From Isohypsibius dastychi (lineage: Eukaryota > Tardigrada > Eutardigrada > Parachela > Isohypsibiidae): DNA of 11,186 bases. The notes beneath the pieces are model-generated. The model saw nothing but the letters and a program-made list of their open reading frames with translations, was not told the origin of the DNA and made no database searches. The position numbers and the translations under genes were made by a program. Each line of letters begins with the position of its first letter. The stretch's first letter is position 1. Of this stretch, positions 6,891-11,186 are shown one piece after another. The stretch is from contig JAQIWT010001352.1 of the NCBI GenBank assembly GCA_034696485.1, positions 1 through 11,186 of the forward strand. Direction: 5' to 3'.

Positions 6891-6899
6891 AGCAAAAGG

Positions 6900-7568
6900 T
6901 CACGAAAAGCTGGCAGCATTTTTCTACCTGGTGACAAAAACCCTCGAACATGTCAAAACCAGCCTAGAAACAGCCGGTATGACTGGTGTTGTGAAACGTG
7001 TGGAGTTTCTGTTTATTTTCATATTCGGTAACGAATTCGACCACTTGTTCACAAAGAAGCAATAATTTGCGGTTGCACATAGCCGCAATTCACACGTTCA
7101 ACAGTGTAGCCCTGCGGTATTCTTCCCGCGCTCCACGTAGCATCCTTAGCTCCCCTCAGTTTGGAATAGAGCGTATGTTTGAAACCCTTATAATCTCACT
7201 TTTGAGAAAACTGACGATGAAGGCGGCTCAGGCAGCAATACTTCCGGTGTACGTTCTTGATCAGTTTGGGCGGATTGGTCTCGATCTCGTGATTTGGCCG
7301 ACTTGGCCAGGTTGCTTTACCAAGATGTGCCAAGGGCATATCCGAGTTTCCATTGTTCTACTCAGTTCTATATTCACCCAATTTTTCTGGAGCTGTCTGT
7401 TGGATTTTTCTCTTGTTCCAAGTGTTTGTTTCTGTTTCGTCGTTTATTGATATTTCACACAATGAGTTTGAAGTATATAGGAATGGATTACTTAAAAATA
7501 AGGGTATCATATCATTGGAAACGATACTTGAATTTTAACCATTTATTACCTTCATCATACGTTTAAAT
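6900..7568. other. Gene-less stretch with long but unconvincing plus frames
   Basis: A 150-codon plus frame (6998-7450) starts with GTG and has hydrophobic C-terminal sequence but no recognisable domain. The overlapping frames at 7195-7260 and 7294-7566 (DDEGGSGSN, then DLADLARLLYQDVP) are separated by a TGA at 7258-7260 and could be a decayed exon. No splice structure or family supports any of them. Confidence 0.3.
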
Positions 7569-8714
7569 CTAACTTTCGTTTTGGTGAGCATTTCTCTGGT
7601 GTCTGCTACAAAAACCAAGGTATTTCGCTATAAACCATTTATTGATTGAAACTAAACCGGTGTTGGATCGCTTTTGGTTGTTCTTTCGACTGTTCTTGGT
7701 TTGAACAGGGCTTTTGAACAATTCGCCACTGGTGAGAAAAGCACATTTGTGCATCCTAAAATTGGTCGAAATGGATTTGACAATGAACAAGTCTGCTTTG
7801 GTCACTGGCCGAAAAGGATGAATGTCCGGATTTGCATTTAAGGCTAACATGTGTCCCCAAAGGTGCGTGCTTTTACAAGCTACCGTACTGATTCCGTGAT
7901 AGATTCGCTTGTAAAGCATGCAGAGTATACGCGGGTAAAATAAGAAATGATGCAGTAGCTGTTATGACCTCAACGGGTGCTAGATGATGCACTGAACGAG
8001 TTTGTGCCAGGCGCTTTAAAACCGACCAGGTACATTTGGATTTCCACCTCGTACCAAATCCATCTGACTCGATCACCTGCAGTTTTCTCGAAACACTGGT
8101 CAGCTTTATAACGTGGAAAAGATTCTACAGCCTGATTCACTGCCCGAGCCTTTGCTGTTTTCTGAATTGCCAGCTACTTGGATAATTACATCACGCATTT
8201 TTGCACTCAGAGAGACATCTCTCGAGTTGCCAAGCAAGAATGCAGGTGCAAATGGTTAGATTTTGAATCATACTGTGAAAACACATGAAACCAATAACAG
8301 AGATCATCTTCTTCCCAAAATGATCTGTTTTGGTAACGAAGACTTGCTGAAAACTGGAAAAAACGCAAATCTCCCGACTCGACCAAATACTGGAATTTCA
8401 GATATTCCCGCTGCGTTTTGGGCTTGACATCAGCCCCCCGCACATGGAACCTCCTCGTTTTTAATTTTCCTGAGAGGAAAGAAGCAATCTGGACCTAAAT
8501 AACATAAGGGAGAGGAGAATATACGAGGGAAATGAAGAAGCAGGCCAATTTCGCCGAAGCAAATAACTGTCTCGGGAAAATAGTCGAAAATATTCATCCT
8601 TTTGGAAATCTCGTTGCCTGCTGTTCTGGGCTGTTGGTTCCTCTCGAAAACAACCACAACTGATGCTTTAGGCATCAATAACATAATTCTGCAACCAGAT
8701 TGATGAACATTCAT
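7569..8714. other. Stretch with several minus-strand frames, no recognised gene
   Basis: Minus frames at 7569-7919 (116 codons, ATG, very basic C-terminal half) and 8430-8714 (94 codons, ATG) are within the length expected by chance at this base composition. Frames at 7873-8076 and 8207-8443 start with GTG. No motif, signal peptide or splice-linked extension was found. A decayed transposon or gene on the minus strand cannot be excluded. Confidence 0.3.
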
Positions 8715-9225
8715 TCCATGATCAGTTCCGAGGAAAAGAAGCCACTGTCTTCCTCAACCAGGAACCCTTTTCTCTCCTTGCCTTCGAGTTGGTTTTCAAA
8801 TGCGTCACAGCTACCTTAACATGGTTGATTATGGAAGAACAATCTCCCCCCTACACTTTGTGCACGTTACTGAAGAGCTACGTTATGAACTCAATTATTA
8901 GGAAATATTGGTAGAGGAAGCAGACAACAACTGAGCAGCAAGTGGTTACCATGCAAAATGGACCTGAATTGCAACTGATTTTTTCAAAGCTTCGCCCAAT
9001 CCTTTTTCGTCAAAAACCCTTTTTTATCTGGTAGAGGAAAGAAAGGGCTATCGGAATAATTTGTTTTCAGAAGATTTGGTTCAGGGAGAGGTGAGAGAGG
9101 AATTTTGGAAAAAGTGTATCAATGCAATGGAATCGCACAGTATCTCCAGTTCAGCACTAAAATCCGCAGTAGCTAAAGTTTTAAGAATTCTGCGCTAATC
9201 CACGTTGTCATCCGCACAAATTAGT
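8715..9225. other. Upstream region of the Ly6 gene
   Basis: No ORF of note. No clear TATA box was found close to the Ly6 start; the 5' UTR and promoter should lie here. A TTG-initiated extension of the Ly6 frame to 9205 is not a plausible eukaryotic start. Confidence 0.35.
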
Positions 9226-9658
9226 ATGAAGATCTGTGTTGTTCTGTTCCTTATTATCCTAGCTTGTGGGAAAGGAAGCGGGCTGCTTTGTTACACCTGT
9301 TCCAATGCGCCATACTATCTTGACCAAGGAATCCCCAGCTGTACGGACGGGTCATCCCGAACCATGCAGTGTTCGGCCAGTCCTGCTTCTTGTATAAAAG
9401 TTGTGAAAAGTGAGGTTTTTCAAGTTTTGTGCACACGATTTCAAGTATGATTGTATGATTCTGTTAGATGGGATGTTAACCAAAGGGTGTACTGGGATAC
9501 CTTTCGACTGTAAGACTGTCGGAGAACGGACAAGCTCATACTCCTGCCAGTCATCTCTTTGCGGCTCCGATTACTGCAACGGAGTATCTGAAAAGAAACA
9601 CCACTTATTAGCGGTATGTATTGTTGCGCTCAATTGGATAAAAGCTCTACTTCATTGA
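9226..9658 (+). CDS. Ly6/uPAR three-finger protein, secreted or GPI-anchored, two exons, 124 aa
   Basis: Exons are 9226-9409 and 9468-9658 (stop TGA 9656-9658), joined across a 58-bp intron (donor AAAA|GTGAGG, acceptor ctgttag). The split codon A|AT gives Asn62. Residues 1-19 are a signal peptide with hydrophobic core VVLFLIILAC. The mature domain opens with LLCYTC and closes with CGSDYCNG, the classic LxCYxC start and terminal CN of the Ly6 fold. It has ten cysteines: 22, 25, 39, 49, 56, 69, 76, 88, 93 and 98. A short polar EKKHH spacer and hydrophobic tail (108-123) fit a GPI-anchor signal, with the cleavage site probably near Asn99-Ser102. Family members act at the cell surface, for example on channels, receptors or junctions; the specific role is unknown. 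A GTATGT at 9614 could be an alternative donor. The gene looks intact. Confidence 0.85.
9410..9467 (+). other. 58-bp intron of the Ly6 gene
   Basis: Starts GTGAGG and ends CTGTTAG. Removing it joins the two halves of the ten-cysteine domain in frame; reading through it meets stops. Confidence 0.82.
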
Positions 9659-9746
9659 AAACAATTTTTAACCTCCGATGTCAATGATTTAATAACCTGA
9701 AACTATGTATACCATAATCCACAAAAATTGTGGTTTAAACACTGAA

Positions 9747-9752
9747 AATAAA
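9747..9752 (+). terminator. Polyadenylation signal AATAAA of the Ly6 gene
   Basis: AATAAA lies 89 bases after the Ly6 stop, followed about 15-20 bases later by GTTGTTCC and GTTTTGCC, T/G-rich sequence suitable as a downstream element. Confidence 0.6.
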
Positions 9753-9759
9753 CTGTTAC

Positions 9760-10286
9760 ACTGTTGTTCCACGTTTTGCCACGAGGAACCAAAAACAAGT
9801 TAGCAAATTTACAGAATCGAGAACCTTTGCGAATTCACTGTTAAAGTTTTCAAATCCAGCACGTTAATCAAGTAGACTGAATCACGAAATCTCAAGACAA
9901 GCTAGCCTCAGGTGCTGGCAAGGAAAGTCGGTTAACCTTCATGTCACCAAGGATTAAGCAACACCGTGACATTGTTAATTTTATTTTCCATGTTTTCATA
10001 AATAAACTGAGATGAGCTCCTATGGAACTCAGTCACAGCGCCTGCCGTGCAAGTGTTTCCACGTACTGACCTAGCTTTCAAGAATTTCTTGTATTTTTGA
10101 ACTTTCAGACTCGAACTGTCTTGGAAAGTTGGAGGACGTTGTTTTAATTCCTCCAAACTTTATGACAAGATAAACTAAAAACGTCGCAAAAGTTGAATTT
10201 TTCCAATCAACCTACAGTAGAGTTGCATTATTCGACTCAAAACGGGACGGGCTATTGATCAGGTACTCATTGTAAAATAAACCAGG
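9760..10286. other. Intergenic, nothing recognised
   Basis: Contains an AATAAA on the plus strand at 10001-10006 with no upstream gene to serve. A 70-codon minus frame (9944-10156) has no recognisable features. Confidence 0.4.
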
Positions 10287-10478
10287 ATGACTAGAGATTT
10301 AGTGCTCCTGGAGAAACTGTCTGGTCGGTACAGAGCGTTTGCTGCCAAGCGCGATCCAAATTTTGCTAATTTTCCTCCTGATGAAAAACGTATCGAACAG
10401 TCGTTTAAAAATATCCACACGATGTCCGAATTCTCGGTGAACTTGTGTATTGATTTTTCATTAGACTCGGTCATTTAG
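10287..10478 (+). CDS. Possible 63-aa charged peptide or exon (hypothetical)
   Basis: ATG 10287 to TAG 10476-10478, preceded by an acceptor-like ACCAG. The peptide is rich in Arg, Lys, Asp and Glu (LEKLSGRYRAFAAKRDPNF) and soluble, with no signal or membrane segment. The opposite strand is equally open over the same bases, so chance is a real possibility. No family recognised. Confidence 0.2.
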   Translation: MTRDLVLLEKLSGRYRAFAAKRDPNFANFPPDEKRIEQSFKNIHTMSEFSVNLCIDFSLDSVI

Positions 10479-10759
10479 TCGCGGAGATCGAAGAAAATTT
10501 AATCCAACACCTTTCTCAGATTTCGCCCAACAACGGCCATTAAAGCTCCCTTGTTACATAAAAAAATTCTGTTCGCTCGCTCCATTTGGCGCACAGTACA
10601 CCGAATGGCTAATCAGGTCAGAAGACCATTGATCCCTCTACCTTTATAAAATTAACAATACGTTAGGTGAGCCACATGTGCATCACACAGGCCACATGAG
10701 CTGGGGCTATGCCGAAGGGGGGGGGGGGGGTACTTCATGTTCTTCCCCCTCGGGATAAT
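10479..10759. other. Intergenic stretch with a run of 14 G
   Basis: No gene seen. A run of G occupies 10717-10730. It lies just beyond the stop of the minus-strand gene fragment, so it would fall in its 3' untranslated region. Confidence 0.5.
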
Positions 10760-11186
10760 TCAATGTATGTCCCGTTCTTCAGCTGTCTTGACCATAAAAT
10801 CAATCGAGAACCACAGATCGACTTCCACTTCGGAGGGAACAAGTTCAAGCTGTGTTTTGTTTCCAGCAAAATGTAGCTGAAAGGAGACTGAACAGCACAG
10901 GCAACTGGTCCGGAGCTCCGCGCACCTAAGCTGAAGCGATATCTCATCTGAACTGAAGCTACGGTTGGGACAATTGCATTGGAGTGATGCCAGTAGTCTG
11001 TGATGTTGATGCAGGCAACTTTTTTCCACTTCTGGCAGCAAAACCAAGTACCCCGTCCCTGACAGTATAGCTCGGCACTGGCGTATGATTGTGGGAAATA
11101 TTTGCAGTTCCATGGGTCCAGTAATGCTACTGGAGATTGAGTAGGGCACATGACGCTTTTGCCCCGCAACATTGAGAATCCATATG
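10760..11186 (-). pseudogene. Partial Cys-rich, N-glycosylated ectodomain protein with one frameshift
   Basis: Coding enters from the right edge; the frame is open beyond the ATG at 11172. The first frame has cysteines at residues 9, 23, 37, 45, 46 and 54 (counting from that ATG), including LYCQGRGTWFCCQKWKK, and the sequon NIT at 56-58. After VP near 10968 the second frame looks coding: NRSFSSDEISLQLRC, then CLCC and VSFQLHFAGNKTQLEL, ending DFMVKTAEERDIH and TGA at 10760-10762. One extra C in the CCC run (10967-10969 on the plus strand) would join the two. Three sequons (NIT, NRS, NKT) and paired cysteines suggest a secreted or extracellular domain. Family unknown. It may be intact if the break is a sequencing error. 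The other frame continues open to 10735 but looks less protein-like. Confidence 0.45.

Noticed and set aside
6612-6891. Transposase remnant in the overlapping frames near the hairpins
   Set aside because: Starts are GTG and TTG, and no catalytic motif of a known transposase family could be found.
9205-9225. N-terminal extension of the Ly6 protein to 9205
   Set aside because: The codon there is TTG, and ATG 9226 gives a standard signal peptide.
1-11186. CRISPR array, bacterial operon or prophage
   Set aside because: Spliced metazoan gene families and a poly(A) signal show eukaryotic DNA; the repeats lack regular unique spacers.

Overview
The window is eukaryotic and most likely from a small-genome invertebrate animal. 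Genes are split by short GT..AG introns (58, 92, 54 and a probable 103 bp, plus one of 528 bp). Acceptors have short T/C-rich tails (tttcag, ttttccag, ttgtag), coding is on both strands, and a clean AATAAA follows one gene. The two recognisable families, polycystin-2 and a Ly6/uPAR three-finger protein, are metazoan. I cannot fix the phylum; a nematode, tardigrade or similar ecdysozoan would fit.

Layout. 1-620: a short ORF for a 55-residue single-span membrane peptide (239-406), otherwise unassigned. 620-1630: a minisatellite-like family of roughly 66-bp units built on GGGAAACC and its complement, with two three-unit clusters in opposite orientation (about 972-1160 and 1431-1627) forming a long inverted repeat. 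1640-2330: no gene recognised. 2335-3762, minus strand: a probable two-exon membrane-protein gene of unknown family, broken by two one-base contractions in A-runs and a 34-bp duplication. 4798-6234, plus strand: the last four exons of a polycystin-2 gene, from the pore filter to the C-terminal coiled coil, with a frameshift, an in-frame stop and a changed filter glycine. 6690-6890: four perfect or near-perfect hairpins close together. 6900-9225: no supported gene. 9226-9658, plus strand: an intact two-exon Ly6 gene with signal peptide, ten cysteines and a GPI-type tail. 9750-10730: nothing firm. 10760 to the right edge, minus strand: part of a Cys-rich, N-glycosylated secreted or ectodomain protein with one frameshift, next to a run of 14 G.

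The genes do not form an evident pathway; what links several is surface or membrane location. The strongest pattern is that most breaks are losses of one unit in a simple repeat (A-runs, a C-run, a TA run). Either the region is decaying by replication slippage or the assembly under-calls repeats. Re-sequencing these sites would separate 'pseudogene' from 'intact gene with assembly errors'.
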